A stretch of DNA of 64,000 nucleotides from Taxawa tesnikishii (nom. ined.) (lineage: Eukaryota > Ascomycota > Dothideomycetes > Dothideales): assembly GCA_030247885.1 (NCBI GenBank), contig JAPDRO010000008.1, forward strand, positions 806,001 through 870,000. The letters run 5' to 3'. Shown piece by piece: positions 10,575 through 22,808 of the stretch. The translations under genes and the position numbers were made by a program. The notes below the pieces were generated by a model that did no database searches, had not been told where the DNA came from, and saw only the letters and a program-made list of their open reading frames with translations. Position 1 is the first letter of the stretch; each line of letters opens with the position of its first letter.

Positions 10575-11569
10575 ATGGCAGACAAGATTGAAGCGGAGCC
10601 GCGTACTGCATCCGAAGATGCTCACTTCTCAAACTCAACACCACCGGAAGATGCGCATATCACCAAAACCCATCTAGATCAGAATGACGAGCGGGAAGCA
10701 ACGGAGCTTGGCGAGTACGCTGCGCATGGAACGGCGCCTCAAGCTCAGCCTGATGCGCCAACAGCTTCCGATAATGGAAGTTCGATTCGAAGAAACCACC
10801 TGCGAAGACAGAAACCTCGTTGGAACGACGGCATCAAAAAGTTCTGGAGGAACCAAATCCAGGTCTCGGTACCTCATAATGCCTGTAGAGATCATTTGGG
10901 TGAGTTTTTTCTTGCAGTATTCCGTAGCAGCAAAACTTCGATGGATCCTGCCTTGCTCAGGAGCAAACTCGTTACACTTTGGTAAAACGCTGAAGAATGC
11001 CGTTCAACTGTATTCTCGGAGGCGACAGTTTCGGCAGGTCGTGCGTGCAGTGCTGTAGTACGAAATGAGACCTGCAAATCGACCGCCATGTCATCAATGA
11101 TGAATGTTACTTCGAAAGCAACTTCAATCGAACATGTTCTAACAAACGTCACCCAGCAAACGAACGAACATTTCTAGCATACCAGCGCACCTCACTAGCT
11201 CTAGCCATGATAGGTGTTACGGTGGCGCAGCTCTTTCGTATACAGCATTCACTCACTCCCCACATACGTTCGGGTATTACACTCTGGGAATTCCTCTGGC
11301 TGCCATCTTCATCACCATAGCCATGGGGATGTCATTGCTGGGTGGCTACAGGTTCTGGCGTCAACAGAATACCATGGTGAGAGGGAAAGTATGGGCTGGC
11401 GGGTGGGAGATTTATCTCATCATGGCGGCAATTGGAATCGTAAGTGGCGGACACACCTCAGCTTGTGGGTTGTTAACACAGGCCAGGAGAGTTTGCTGAC
11501 GAAGATTGATAGCTCCTGATGCTGGTGTTTGCATTGCTGGTTGCTGTCGACGTCAACGCGGAGTTTTAG
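10575..11569 (+). CDS. DUF202-domain membrane protein, with an apparent frameshift
   Basis: Exons 10575-10899, 11157-11439 and 11513-11569. The hydrophilic N-terminus (about 95 aa) leads to NQIQVSVPHNACRDHLANER, TFLAYQRTSLALAMIGVTVA and QLFRIQHS. After a net -1 shift at about 11245-11262 (a CACTCACT stretch) the frame continues TFGYYTLGIPLAAIFITIAM, YRFWRQQNTMVRGKV, AGGWEIYLIMAAIGI and ends LLVAVDVNAEF. DUF202 proteins are small three-TM proteins related to bacterial YidH. Fungal members have no firmly assigned activity, though a related domain sits in the vacuolar VTC/Nvj-type proteins. Length would be about 221 aa. The first intron is long (257 bp) for this window. Confidence 0.82.
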
Positions 11570-11621
11570 TGAGCGAGCCATCACAGAGCCATGGAGAATG
11601 CCCCACCCTCGATACCCCTGA

Positions 11622-12056
11622 CTAACAGGTCCTTCCCATTAGCAGCCACTGAAGATGGAGGCCATACAGGCCATGCAGATTGATGTCAGTTCTCGGATAG
11701 GTGCAGCAATCCCCAATGATAGACTTTTCCATATCCGAAATGCCGGATCGTGTTGGCTGGGGCTGCCTCACCAGTGGAATGGACTTGCCACATATAGAAC
11801 AAGCGTGGATGATGCCGAAAGAGATGGACAAAGCAATACATAACAATATAAAACCCGGTCCAATAGACAGAACCAGACCCCATCGTACACGCTCTATGGT
11901 CGACCTCGAGTAGCTACCGTTTTCGCGCATCGCGGCCGTGGATGCGGCGATCCGTCCATCTGAATCGAGAAGCGTCTGGAACTCTAGTGGAGAAGGCTGT
12001 CCGGAGAGCCAGTCGCTGTCAAAGGTTACATGTGCTCTATGCTTTGGTTCTGTCAC
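11622..12056 (-). CDS. Possible small membrane protein, unrecognised
   Basis: A 144-codon ORF begins MTEPKHRAHVTFDSDWLSG and holds one convincing hydrophobic segment, WGLVLSIGPGFILLCIALSI. No family is recognised. The last third looks less coding, so an intron and a different 3' end are possible. It lies tail-to-tail with the DUF202 gene. It could be chance. Confidence 0.25.
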   Translation of the reverse strand: MTEPKHRAHVTFDSDWLSGQPSPLEFQTLLDSDGRIAASTAAMRENGSYSRSTIERVRWGLVLSIGPGFILLCIALSISFGIIHACSICGKSIPLVRQPQPTRSGISDMEKSIIGDCCTYPRTDINLHGLYGLHLQWLLMGRTC

Positions 12057-13778
12057 GGTATGATGCTACGGTGTGCCGAGTTAGCTTGTCTTCGCCAATG
12101 GCGTAGCGATCACCTAACAAACGCGATGGATTGGATGAGGAGATTGGCGCTAGCCTGCCGTGGAGTAGGGCTCTCCGCATCGCGCTGGCCGCGGTCGCAC
12201 TCTAAGGCGCGTTGTCTATTCCTGCAGCGGGGTGCAGGAAGCTGAGGAAATGCCACTGATATATTCGTGTCTCCAGTAGAAAGTGGCACGGACGTTGTTG
12301 CCAGCTTTTAGCAGGACGCAGGGCTGCGAGCCAAGGGGAAACGTTGCAACGGTCGCAGGGAGGGAGCATGCTCGCGTGTGTCTACTGCAAAGTTGAAGCA
12401 GACCAACCATGTCATGTCGCGGGCACAGGACACTCGGGAAGGCTGAAAAAAGTTCAAGTGGACTGTGCAACTGTCGGTGTCAGGCGTAGCCGACAATCCT
12501 GCGCGCGGATCCGTATTCGTGACTGCGCCACGGGTCGATAGTACGAAGATCTCCCAGAAATTATCAGCTCGTCGCGCTGCTGAATGTCAGCCAGTACGTT
12601 GGACTGAGATGGGCAGCGGCAGGGAACTTCTGTTCTGCCGCGCTCGTGGTCGCGACGTAGGGCCGCATCCGCTGTGACCCAGTTGTTGACGGCGCCTGAG
12701 CACGAGTGCGAATCAGGGCGCGAGGTGATGTGCTGCCCTCAAGCAGTCGGTAAAGTCTAGGCGACTTTTCCATGGGATTGGAATTTAGGTTTTCCATTAG
12801 ACGCCCGCGATTGGCTTGCTTATCATGCTAGGACCTGACGCTAAGGCGGTCGGAAAGTTGGGACCAGCGTTGGGACCTGCGTCGCCTGTGCTTGCACCTC
12901 CTCTGTGGAGGGAACCATCACGGCCGGACCCTCTACCACGCGCCCCACACGCGACATGGAACGGCCATGTTGTTTTTGATGGGGAGAATGCTTGTATGCT
13001 CTACGACTGGAACGGCCGTAGAGAACATGCATCGCAGTAGATTCGACGGCAGCCCCTCACTGGCTGGCCTAGTACGACGCTTCGTGCCGCACGCTCGTAG
13101 AGCTGGCCGCTTCCAGCGCCGTCCACATCACAGCTAGCAAGTCGGTAACTGCAGGCGTCCATCCTTGATGGCTCCCTTAGCTTCCCACGACGGAATCCAA
13201 GAGCTGGGCCTGCGCCTCATCTTGGCCGCACAGTAGGCGTGAGGAGGATGTGTTGGAGTCTGTTTCCACCTTCTTGGCCCATTCTATACCTCTCTTCTCC
13301 ATCTGGACTCCAACTTCGTCTACACTGCTAACATCAGTCTGTGCCACGCTCTGTCGCTCCTTTGTCTTCGTGCGTGTCTCTGGTTGCTCAAGTCTCAACC
13401 GTGACTGCCGTATTCGGCTATTAACCACTCCACCTCACGTCAGCTTCTACCCTCGTCTGCCCCCAGCTTGCGAGCTCAGAGGTGTGGCAGTCCCCGTGCT
13501 GGATTGCAATTCGTCGCACGATTGACGCTGCGCGACTGTAACCGGACTTAGCACATCCATCGCACACCCTGCTATCCCATATTGTCAGGAGTTCCATCTT
13601 CTGCACTTCGACCGCGCAACTCTGGATTCTGGGTCCGGATACGTACTACTACGACAATCCACGAACCATCCTGGCTAATTTGGATCGTCCACGCAAGGGC
13701 AATCTATCACGCTTTGCATTGACTTGTAAGGCGAGCTCTTTTACGCGGGGGACTGCCTGGAGCTGAACAGGACTCAAG
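12057..13778. other. Intergenic region of about 1.7 kb
   Basis: No ORF with recognisable domains. Several GC-rich, short overlapping ORFs occur on both strands. It includes the promoter and 5' UTR of the receptor gene; pyrimidine-rich tracts are frequent from 13240 to 13460. Confidence 0.5.
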
Positions 13779-15782
13779 ATGGCAAACACTACGCTGCATG
13801 GCCGGTGTCCTGTACCTTTTACGATGCATCTCTCTTCCCAGAAACAGGCGGGTGTATGTAAATTGAGCAGTAACCTCAACAGCACACCATCTGATGATGT
13901 ACAGACATTCCCGGACGATACTGTGCGCCTGCCGTTTTGGTACCCGGAAACCCTATGTGCTGTTTGCCTTGTCCGGCAACAGACTGGGTCTATCCTGAGA
14001 GTAAGGTCTTCGCTCCCGTTACCAGCACGTACCACGCTGACAAGCTACCAGGCTTCAACACATATAACCGTGTGGCGGAATGGCTTAGTGTACTCGGGCT
14101 AGTCCTGATGTCATGGATGCTCATATCATACGCCGTGCTGCCTTTGCAAAAGACGAGAAGTCACTATCTCAGCATATGTCTTTGCGTAGCGTTGATTTTG
14201 CTGTCGGTATGTTTGGCGTATGATACCCACTATAAATCCGCTGACCACAGCAGCTTGGTTTCATCGTTCCGTTAGGCGCAGATCCAGAGAAATGCTATGA
14301 CGAAATCACACCGCACGACATGTACTCTTCAACAACATGCGCTTGGTCTGGAGCCTTCATCATTGCTGGAGGACTATGCGCCGACGTCTGGAGTAAGTCT
14401 AACCACGTTTGCAGTCCTTGATACAACAACTTACGGTACTGTAGTCTTCATCCGCGCCCTCTCAATGCATCTCCAAATCTGCTGGGACATTGTTCCTGGT
14501 CGCAAGTTCTTCTACGCTTCACAGGCGCTTGGGTGGGGCATTCCAGCAGTACTCTTCACTGCCACAATCACTGTGACTGGGGTGTCTTTCCGCTTTGGAG
14601 ATTCGTGCCATGTCAACCACGAAAAGTCTCTCCAAGACTTCTGGGGATGGCTGCTAGCTGTTGCAGGCGGTTCAGTCATCCTTCAGTTTGCAACGTAAGT
14701 TTGTAACCTGTACAATCCTATATTGCAAGAGCTTACCATACGGCAGCTTTGCATACTGCTTGCACGTATACCTCAGAAACCTTTGGTCCGACGATGAGCC
14801 TGCCTCAACTAACACATCAAGTGCTGGCCTACCTTCATACACAGGCAGCTTACGGACACAAACCGCTCGCGCCATCTACCGTCGATTGAAAAGGGTGCTT
14901 TGGCTTCAATGGCGAGGCCTCATGATTGTCACCATCATGCTTGCCGATGTTATCTTCTTCGCTGTTGTCTTCCTCTACTTGGATGATACGGCAGTATCCT
15001 TAGTGAAGAACTTCGCTAAGGCAGAACCCTGGTTACTCTGTCTGTTGACCTCCGGAGGCAACAAACAAAAATGCGTGGATCTCGGAGCTCAATGGCTGCT
15101 GAGCGAGTCCACTGTCGCGGCTGTTCTCATCATGCTCTCTCTTGCCGGCCTGCAGTGCTTCCTCTTGCTCTTCCGATGGTCCATGTTCACGGGCTGGAAA
15201 GAGTTCATAACGTCCAAGTTCTCCAGGAAGCAGGAGTTTGTTTCGCTCGACGCCTTGGCTACGCAACAAGGCTACTCCTCGCGCAGCGCTTCCACCCGCG
15301 GCGGCCCATCCCGCTTTGAACGCAAGTATGGCGCAAAGGGCACCACCTTCGAGATGCAGCAACCACCGACACAATACGGAATGGACGTTGATATGAAGAT
15401 GACCAGCCCAACGATCACCGACATCAACTCTCCTTCACAATCCTTCATGAACTCCCCGCCGCAATCTTACATCAACTCTCCACCCGATTCTTACCACAGC
15501 CCGCTACGTATGGGACCAATTAGTCCGGATGGTATTCAGGGAACCCCGGATTATTTTATTAGCCAATCGCCAGAGAGACACTACCATGCGCCTACACAGA
15601 GCTTTTCGGGTCCGCGGATGCCTTCGAGACAGAATTCGGGATCAGGACCACGTCTGCCCACGAGACAGAATTCCGTACGGTCGATGGACTGGGATCCAAG
15701 GAACACGTACGCAAGAGGAGGACCGGGATTCTACCCGCCGCTGCCGGAAGACGCGCAGAATCGGAACAGGCAACAATATTGA
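13779..15782 (+). CDS. Seven-transmembrane receptor, frizzled/smoothened-like fungal type, with an apparent frameshift
   Basis: Exons 13779-13853, 13905-14206, 14251-14392, 14445-14694 and 14747-15782. The N-terminal ectodomain has GRCPVPF, DASLFPETGG and the Cys-rich CCLPCPATDWVYPE, followed by seven hydrophobic segments. These include AEWLSVLGLVLMSWMLISYA, GWGIPAVLFTATITVTGVSF and STVAAVLIMLSLAGLQCFLL. A long Ser/Pro/Gln-rich cytosolic tail with repeated INSPSQSF/INSPPQSY-like units closes the roughly 600-aa protein. This layout resembles fungal frizzled/smoothened-like GPCRs of unknown ligand. The frame jumps by net -1 at the T-run 13817-13820, within the ectodomain, and a T missing from that run would explain it. 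The splice junctions all join in frame across conserved residues. Confidence 0.78.
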
Positions 15783-18700
15783 GCGCAGGACATCGGTGCT
15801 TCCGCGCTTTAATAGAGAAGGGGAAAGACAAAACGACAGATGAAGGGACGCAAAGGGCGCGGCAGACTTGCTTCTCAGGACAGAAAGTATAATCATACAT
15901 GAGCGGGAACTCTGTTTTATCTGGCATGGCGTTTTTCCAGGCGTCGAACGGGCGAGGACCGAAATGTCTCATACGCTATTTGGGAGGACCAAACTCGTTT
16001 CTGAGTATCTCTTTGTTGCACAGTGGAAGGAGGAGAAGGAAAATGCCTTGAGGGCTGCATTGTTGCATGTACGGGTTGGATTTTTGTTTTGCTGCGAAGA
16101 TGTCTCGAGATACACACCTGCATCCCTCAGGAGCAATCCGACAGAAAAGTCTGCTATGTATGTACCAAAAGGAAGAGAAGATATTTTGTTGATGAGTATT
16201 TGTTTTCATACGGACGCGTACGTACTCTCAAAGGCTGATACGTAGGGACCCGGCTTCGTGATTCAGCACCGATTTGCGCGGCTCTGCTGTCCAACACTCG
16301 CTCCTATCCAGAAAATAATGTTTCCGCTTCTCTTGTAGAAAGTTGGCTGCATTTCGAAGTCGGAACGGTATACTCGGAGGTTGTAGGCACGTAGACATTT
16401 GTATCCTCTCTATCGCCAAGTGTATCAGAGGGATTGGCGCCAGAACACTTCTCAGCCAAGAACCGAGTGAGAGAGAGAGAGAGAGAGTAAATATGGATTA
16501 GCCGTAAACAACAAAAACGTATATGTTGCCGTTCTACGCAATAAATCAGACATGGCAGGGACCACCGCGGAAATATCTATGTTCAGGTCCAGTACCCTAA
16601 CATCTCCTGCGGCTACTCTTCGGTTCTCGTGTTGTGTGTGGTTGCTCTCGCGGAGCTCTGTTCTCCATTCGAAGTTGTAGAAGCCCCCTGTGCTGGTCTC
16701 GCGCGATCGCCGTCAGTCTTGTGGCGATTTGTTGGAGAGTAGCTTGGAGGGTTGCGTGAAGGTCCGAATCTGGTACGCCTCCGAGTGCACGCTGCGCCAG
16801 CGGGTAGTTATACGCGTCCTAGTGAGGAGCCGCGCTGGTTATTGTGGGTATACTGAGAGCAAGGGTGAAGTGATAGGGTTCTTGACCGGACGCCGAGATG
16901 GGCCTTGCCTGTATGAGTCTCGACCATAGTCCGCGAGCTGCTACTGCTCTGCGGATGATGTGCGCCGTGTAATGCGAAGTTGAGAAGTTCGTGATGGAGT
17001 GATGAAGGTAGACTTGTGTTCGATCAACTTCCGTCCCTGTAGACACTCTTAGTCTCCGCGAAACCTCGATACTAAAACCTACCCTTCCTTTGTGCCAATC
17101 ATTCAACAACACGTTTCAGGGGAACCTGAGATAGGAGCAAGATGTGCAGGCTTCGCACGTTTCGCGTTTCGTCGCACATCCTGCCTTTCGCAACAATTCA
17201 CTCTCGGGCGGCGCACCAACCGTATCCCACTGCACGACACCTACGGCCATCTCTGGACACACCTTCGGCTCGAGGAACTGTACAGACTTGACAGTTGCGA
17301 TGAAAAGACACGCAAACAACTGGGTGAACTCGGCTCCAGGAGCGCATTACTCTGCAGTTCGTTAGCTTGCATTCCGATGGCTTCGGAGTCCACAAAACAT
17401 CCATCGAAAAGCTCGACAACCAGTCTGTAAGACCCGCAAGCAGGGTCGTAGGAGCTGGGAATAAAGGTGCGACAACTACTCAACGGCAGAAAAAGGCGGA
17501 GACGCGGATACTTCACAACTGCTCAGCAGCACCGTATCCAAAGGAACCTACGACTGTTGCCCTTGGCCGGAATGCACCCAGAAGTCAAGGCGCTCCCTTC
17601 CTCTTCTCGAGTAATGTGCGCTCAAGGAAGGACCTACAGGAATGAACGCGCGCTAAGAGAGAAGCATGGAGCAGCTCATCCAAAGTACAGATCCGTACCC
17701 GAACGGTTGTCCTTGTTCCTCTATGCTACATCAGATTGCGGTGTACCGAATAGAAACCGAACAGGGGGATCCAATGATAAAGCGAACAACACACTCAGAA
17801 GGCAGTCTGTCTGACAGTTGCTTGCGACGTGTGTGCTTGATGGTCCGAAGGGGCAGTCCAGCAAGAGCTTGCATCTAGCACTGAAAATCCAATGAGGACG
17901 TGTGTTCTCCGAACAGCCATTTGGTGCCTGCCCCAATCTGAGTTCTCGAGCAGGAATGCTAGGCTTGCCCTCCCAGCCCAGTATCCGGCCTTGGAGTTGT
18001 CCGCTGCCAGTCACGGTAACCACGTCCGGCTTCATGCATCCGCTGCTCTTGTCGCAATCGATGACAGTGACCTCTCCTCTTTCTCCATTGTATGTAAAAG
18101 GTTGCACCCGTAGCCTTTTCAATAAGCCCGCAGGCAACACTGGTGTCTTCCTTTTCCGGCACTGGGCGCTCACTCCAAGAGCAAGGCAAACCCTGGATCT
18201 GGTTTTTGTGTCGCCGGCTGCAAGGTACGCGAACGCTGGACACAAATTGATGGCTGCATTCCAAGGATGGTCCGGATGTCGTGCATATCCCGTCTCTTGG
18301 TCCTAAACCTCGAGTCGGTGCAGGATTCGAATCCTCCAGCGATGAAGCTTCACGCCTCTCGTTTGACCTGACAGGAGAGCATTCCGAGGAAACGCTCCTC
18401 TCTTAGGCAGCATCTGTAACCGTAGTGTTGTATACAAGATAATCTGCGTTCCTGGTTGTTCGCAGTCCATACACGGTCAGGACGGCCAGGGCGGAGACGC
18501 GACCCGAGGTCTGTGGGGGCTTTGAGCAGAGACTAGACCTCAAAAGGCAGGAGAAACAGGAGAAATGGAGCGAGCGCAGATCGATCAAACCAGGGTGCGA
18601 TCGCTCCTGCAACCTCACCGCACCGTCCTGCACGTGGATAAGACTGTGGACGACAAGTCGATTGCAGAAACAGCCATGATGTCGACACCGCGGCCGGCCG

Positions 18701-18839
18701 AATGAACAACTATCGTTGTGGGCTGAGCTTTCGGAGACTGCCTGTCTTCCAAGAGGCTATATAACATGTAGGCTTGTTTGCGCTTTGCTGGCATCAAGCC
18801 AAACGGTACGCCGTATCTGCTGGAATTCATTCATCCAAG
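15783..18839. other. Gene-poor stretch of about 3 kb
   Basis: No convincing gene. The longest ORF (17721-18245, minus, 174 codons) has no motif, signal peptide or splice extension that I can support. A (GA)n microsatellite lies at 16466-16488. The last few hundred bases are the promoter of the phosphoesterase gene. Confidence 0.5.
16466..16488. repeat. (GA)n microsatellite
   Basis: About eleven tandem GA units in noncoding DNA downstream of the receptor gene. Confidence 0.9.
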
Positions 18840-21097
18840 ATGCGCGTCTTTAACACTGTTGCCACGGCGGCCGTGGCCCTCAGCGTGCCCGCTCTGGCAT
18901 GCGAGAGCTGCGCACATCCGGAGCGCGATGTTGTGCTGACAAGACACGTTCGTCGAATGCAACCGGACGCTCAAAATGCCACTACTCAACCGCGAGGTCC
19001 GTTGGCTTGGGGTCAGTTGAATTTCCTGCACACGACGGATACCCATGGTTGGCTAGAAGGTCATCTCAAGGAGCAGAATTACGGTGCCGACTGGGGTGAT
19101 TTTGTGAGCTTCACAAAGGACATGAAAAAGAAGGCCAAAGAACTCGATGTCGACCTTTTGCTCGTTGATACAGGCGTGAGTGTTCGGAGGCGATGGTGTC
19201 GGCGTCTCCAATGAAAATTGACGGAACTTCAGGATTTGCACGATGGAGCCGGACTTTCTGATGCAACGACCCCTAATGGCATGCTCGAACTGCCTATATT
19301 CGAACAGGTGGACTAGGATCTTTTGACCATTGGAAATCACGAGCTGTACCTTTCCGATATTGCTTATGAGACATTTTCAAATTTCTCCAAATACTATGGC
19401 GAGAAGTACCTCACAAGCAATGTACAGATCTTGAACTCAGAAGGTCAATACGAGTATATTGGCAAGAAGTACCGCTACTTCACCACACCTAAAGGTGAGA
19501 GTCCTGGCCCTGCACATCATCTGTAGCTCTAACAATGCTTCCAGGCATTAGGATCATGGCTTTTGGAGTTTTGTTCGACTTCACTGGCAACTCAAACGCC
19601 TCCAAAGTCATCTCGGCAGCGACTATGGTCAACCAGTCTTGGTTTACCGATGCTGTAAACCACCATAAGCCTATCGATCTCTTCGTCATCATTGGCCACA
19701 ACCCTGTCAGGCCTACCGTCAGCAGCAGCACGCTTGATACGGTCTTCAATGCTATCCGTGCCATCAAGCCGGATACCCCTATTCAAATCTTCGGAGGCCA
19801 CACTCACATTAGGGATTTTGCCGTGTATGATGACAAGACCACCGCCCTCGAATCTGGTCGGTACTGTGAGACGCTGGGCTGGTTGTCAATGACTGGTATC
19901 AACTCCACCCATTTCCGTGGCACCAAGTACCCCAAGGGCGTCCCTCATCCCACACAAAAGGCAGTGAAGACGAGTATCAGCACTGCTTCCGCCCATCTCG
20001 CGTCTTCGACTAGCCCATCGAACTTGACATACTTCAGGCGTTACCTTGACTGGAATAGGGTGACATTCGAATACCACGCCGCAGGGAGCCAGGTCAAGAC
20101 CTTCGATACTGGCCTGGGAGTTGCTGTCACTGAGAACATCACCACGGTACGCAAGGAGCTTAATCTCACCAGCCTTTACGGCTGCGCTCCCCAGACATGG
20201 TGTGTCTCATGCCAGCCTTTCCTGTCCTCTGGCAACATATATTCGCTTCTGACTGAAGCCCTTTCTGCCACTATCATCAACCAGACGAGAGCGGACATCC
20301 CACGCTTGATCATCTTGAATACCGGCTCGATCCGCTTCGATTTGGTTAAGGGGCCTTTCACGTATGATGACTCGTTCATCGTGTCTCCGTTCACCGATGC
20401 TTTCCAGTTCATCCCGAACGTTCCTTACTCCTTGGCTAGTGTAAGTACATCGCTTGAGCTCCTCGATGCCGTGCTAACAAAAGCATAGCGCGTACTTGGT
20501 GTTCTCAATGCAGGCTCTTACTTGAAGAAGCGCTCTCTATCCAGCGCGGACTTTGGCTTCTCCCAAATCAACCCATCCCTGCCTGAGCGTGACGATTGTC
20601 TTGACCCACCGGTTACCCACGATCACCTCTACACCAAGCGCTCGTATCCTGGCGGTCGCATCATTCGCCGCCAATCCACCTCCTTGACACCAGGGTATAC
20701 TACGTCGGACGACTTCGGCACCGACGGAGACGATACGCCGCACAGCGAGATCCCATACTACAGCCAGCCGAACGCATTCCAAGCTAACGCAAGCCTCCCT
20801 GTTAATGGCTCGCTTCCAACCACTGTTGATCTAGTTTTCCTGGACTTCATTGCGGAGAATGTGATCGATGCGTTAAACTCGTTCGGAGGGAGCTATGTGG
20901 AATCGGACGTGACCTATTATCTGCCAAAGGTGAGCCATTAGACGTGCCGACCATGAAAACAAGGGCCCCTGCTGACTTCTTGACAGACCTTCACCACCAA
21001 CTCATACCTCCCGGAGTATGCGAAAATGGCGTGGCAGGCGAACGTACCAAACTGTCCGGTCGGACTGGGCGTTGGTTATAACGACACTTCATCATAG
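18840..21097 (+). CDS. Secreted 5'-nucleotidase-like metallophosphoesterase, with an in-frame stop
   Basis: Five exons: 18840-19175, 19233-19494, 19545-20440, 20489-20929 and 20987-21097. All junctions keep frame, giving 681 codons. A signal peptide ([20 protein letters not shown]) precedes the calcineurin-like core with its metal motifs: LHTTDTHGW (DxH), [10 protein letters not shown] (GNHE), FVIIGHNPV (GHN) and FGGHTHIRD (GHTH). The C-terminal domain has [10 protein letters not shown], typical of the 5'-nucleotidase substrate domain, and many NxS/T sites. Exon 2 contains a TAG at 19314-19316 between EQVD and DLLTIG. Homologues of this motif family usually have an aromatic residue there, so one base change from TAC/TAT is likely. 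The gene is either recently inactivated or miscalled at that base. The start was chosen at the signal-peptide Met rather than the in-frame ATG at 18774. Confidence 0.85.
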
Positions 21098-21295
21098 TGG
21101 CAGAGATAATCGAAGGTCCATCTGGCTTGTTGTCCTCGATACTCGATGTGGTTAACAGTGACGTGACTTGCAGTAGCCGGTTTCAGCGTAGGTGAGAAGG
21201 TAGGAGATGACTGACGGCGTGGCCTGTGCGCCGTCCATATCAACTGTTCCTCTTCGTCCACTTCCTCACCACAGAACAAACAACAGCAGCGGCAA

Positions 21296-22632
21296 TGGCA
21301 CCGCCACCACCAGACTTTCGTGAGTTCTCCATTACAATGTATACATCCAGGACACGCTCATCTCCCTTCCTCCAGAACGCTAGAAGAACTTCGATGGTCT
21401 TGACCGTATTGCTGACGTGCCCTCTTCCCTTAGCACCTCCGAGCAACCCTTTGCTCATCTCATACCGTGGGTAAGTCATACTGTATCAAGGCATGCGACT
21501 TTCGGCTCTCTCTCCCTTCCTAATCAAGATCCGCGCTGGGCTCGAGCGTTCGAGGACACAATGGTCTCTCAGCCTCATGCCCTGCTCAAATTACGCGGCT
21601 CTCCTCTGCTGCACCGATCGGGCGATAACCACCCATCGTGACGCACATTTGGGCGCGCTTCTGGCGCCAGTGGACATCAAAACCTGTGGAAAAAACCTCC
21701 TAACGGGACATAAGCCATCGGGTCCGCATAATCTGGCGCCTCACCGGACTAGAAGACACGGCTATTCCATCACAATTCGAGTTGTTGCACCTCGTGCCAT
21801 TTACCGTAGGGCAGAATTTCTACTGATGCTGGATCGGAGTGCGAGTATGATTCAGGCTCTCCGCAGCTACAGTACCACGCCGCTATCCTCTTTACCCAGC
21901 TTCAAAGGAAAGGGGTCCACACAAATTCACAGCATCAACAAATTCCTGGCAGATGCTGTTGAAATCATCACGAGAGCACAGTCTATGGCCCGCTATGGAT
22001 TCTGACCCACAGGGAGAGAGAGCCTACATCAAATTACTTTCTGAACCAACAAAGCCACATAATCTGCTTGCCTTCACACAGATGTTCTGAGGATAACAGG
22101 CTGATTGTGAGAACAGGATGGGTGTACGCTATTGGGGGCCCACGGGGATCCCGGCCATGGACCACCACCCGTAAGTTCACTTTCATTGGTCACGTCGCTC
22201 TATCTGGGCAGCACTCTGGCATTGACATAGTTGTCCTGACACTTTGTATAGATCTGCGCATATAATCTTGCAGGTTGGGGATTTACCGTCTCTTCAAGAG
22301 GCGGTCAGCTGGATCTACCAGCAAGGAGAGCATCTCGACAACCTCGAGGCCGTGCGAATCAGTGGCTACCGTCAGGCGGGCCCTGGAACTGGAGCTGGGG
22401 AGGTCCGCGAGATTGACCTCTTCCGCGACCGCAGCGGTTCCGGCCCTGCTTGGCGGCAATACGCTGTCGAGTCACGGTCTCCAGGGGACGATGAGTTCTC
22501 CTTCTGGAAGCTGATTGTGGGCTTGGAGGTCGGCGCCTGGTTGAGGAGAGCTCCTCGAATGGCGGGTGGTCCATGGCCGGCTTGCATGCATCCCCAGCAA
22601 TGGGAGGCGCTGCTCTGGTTCTGCCACCAGGT
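21296..22632 (+). CDS. Possible multi-exon gene, unrecognised
   Basis: The pattern suggests coding exons but the model is incomplete. A short exon MAPPPPDF (21296-21320) can splice with GT-AG ends to PPPSNPLLISYRG (about 21436-21472). Further downstream, two stretches read like protein: DPRWARAFEDTMVSQPHALL near 21520-21600, and a longer open frame from about 22271 with SLQEAVSWIYQQGEHLDNLE and DDEFSFWKLIVGLEVGAWL. Its end overlaps the BTB gene promoter. I recognise no domain. Exon joins in the middle are uncertain, so the gene could be broken or be two genes. Confidence 0.3.
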
Positions 22633-22808
22633 TCGTTCAAACTTCACTTTTGCATTGCCTTCACACAGGAAATTCACATGCTTTTCATCACCCCGCTTAC
22701 TAATCGGTTTCTCTTCTGTTTTGCCATCCTCCCTCCTTCCGTACGACCTTCCATCTTGCACCACACTCCCTCAATCAACAATACAACTACTACCAAATCA
22801 AACTAATC

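Noticed and set aside
17721-18245. 174-codon minus ORF in the 3-kb gene-poor stretch, considered as a secreted effector
   Set aside because: No signal peptide, no conserved domain, overlapped by equally long ORFs in other frames.
18300-18350. GATTCGAATCC stretch resembling a tRNA T-arm
   Set aside because: No matching acceptor, D-arm or anticodon stem within 90 bp on either strand.
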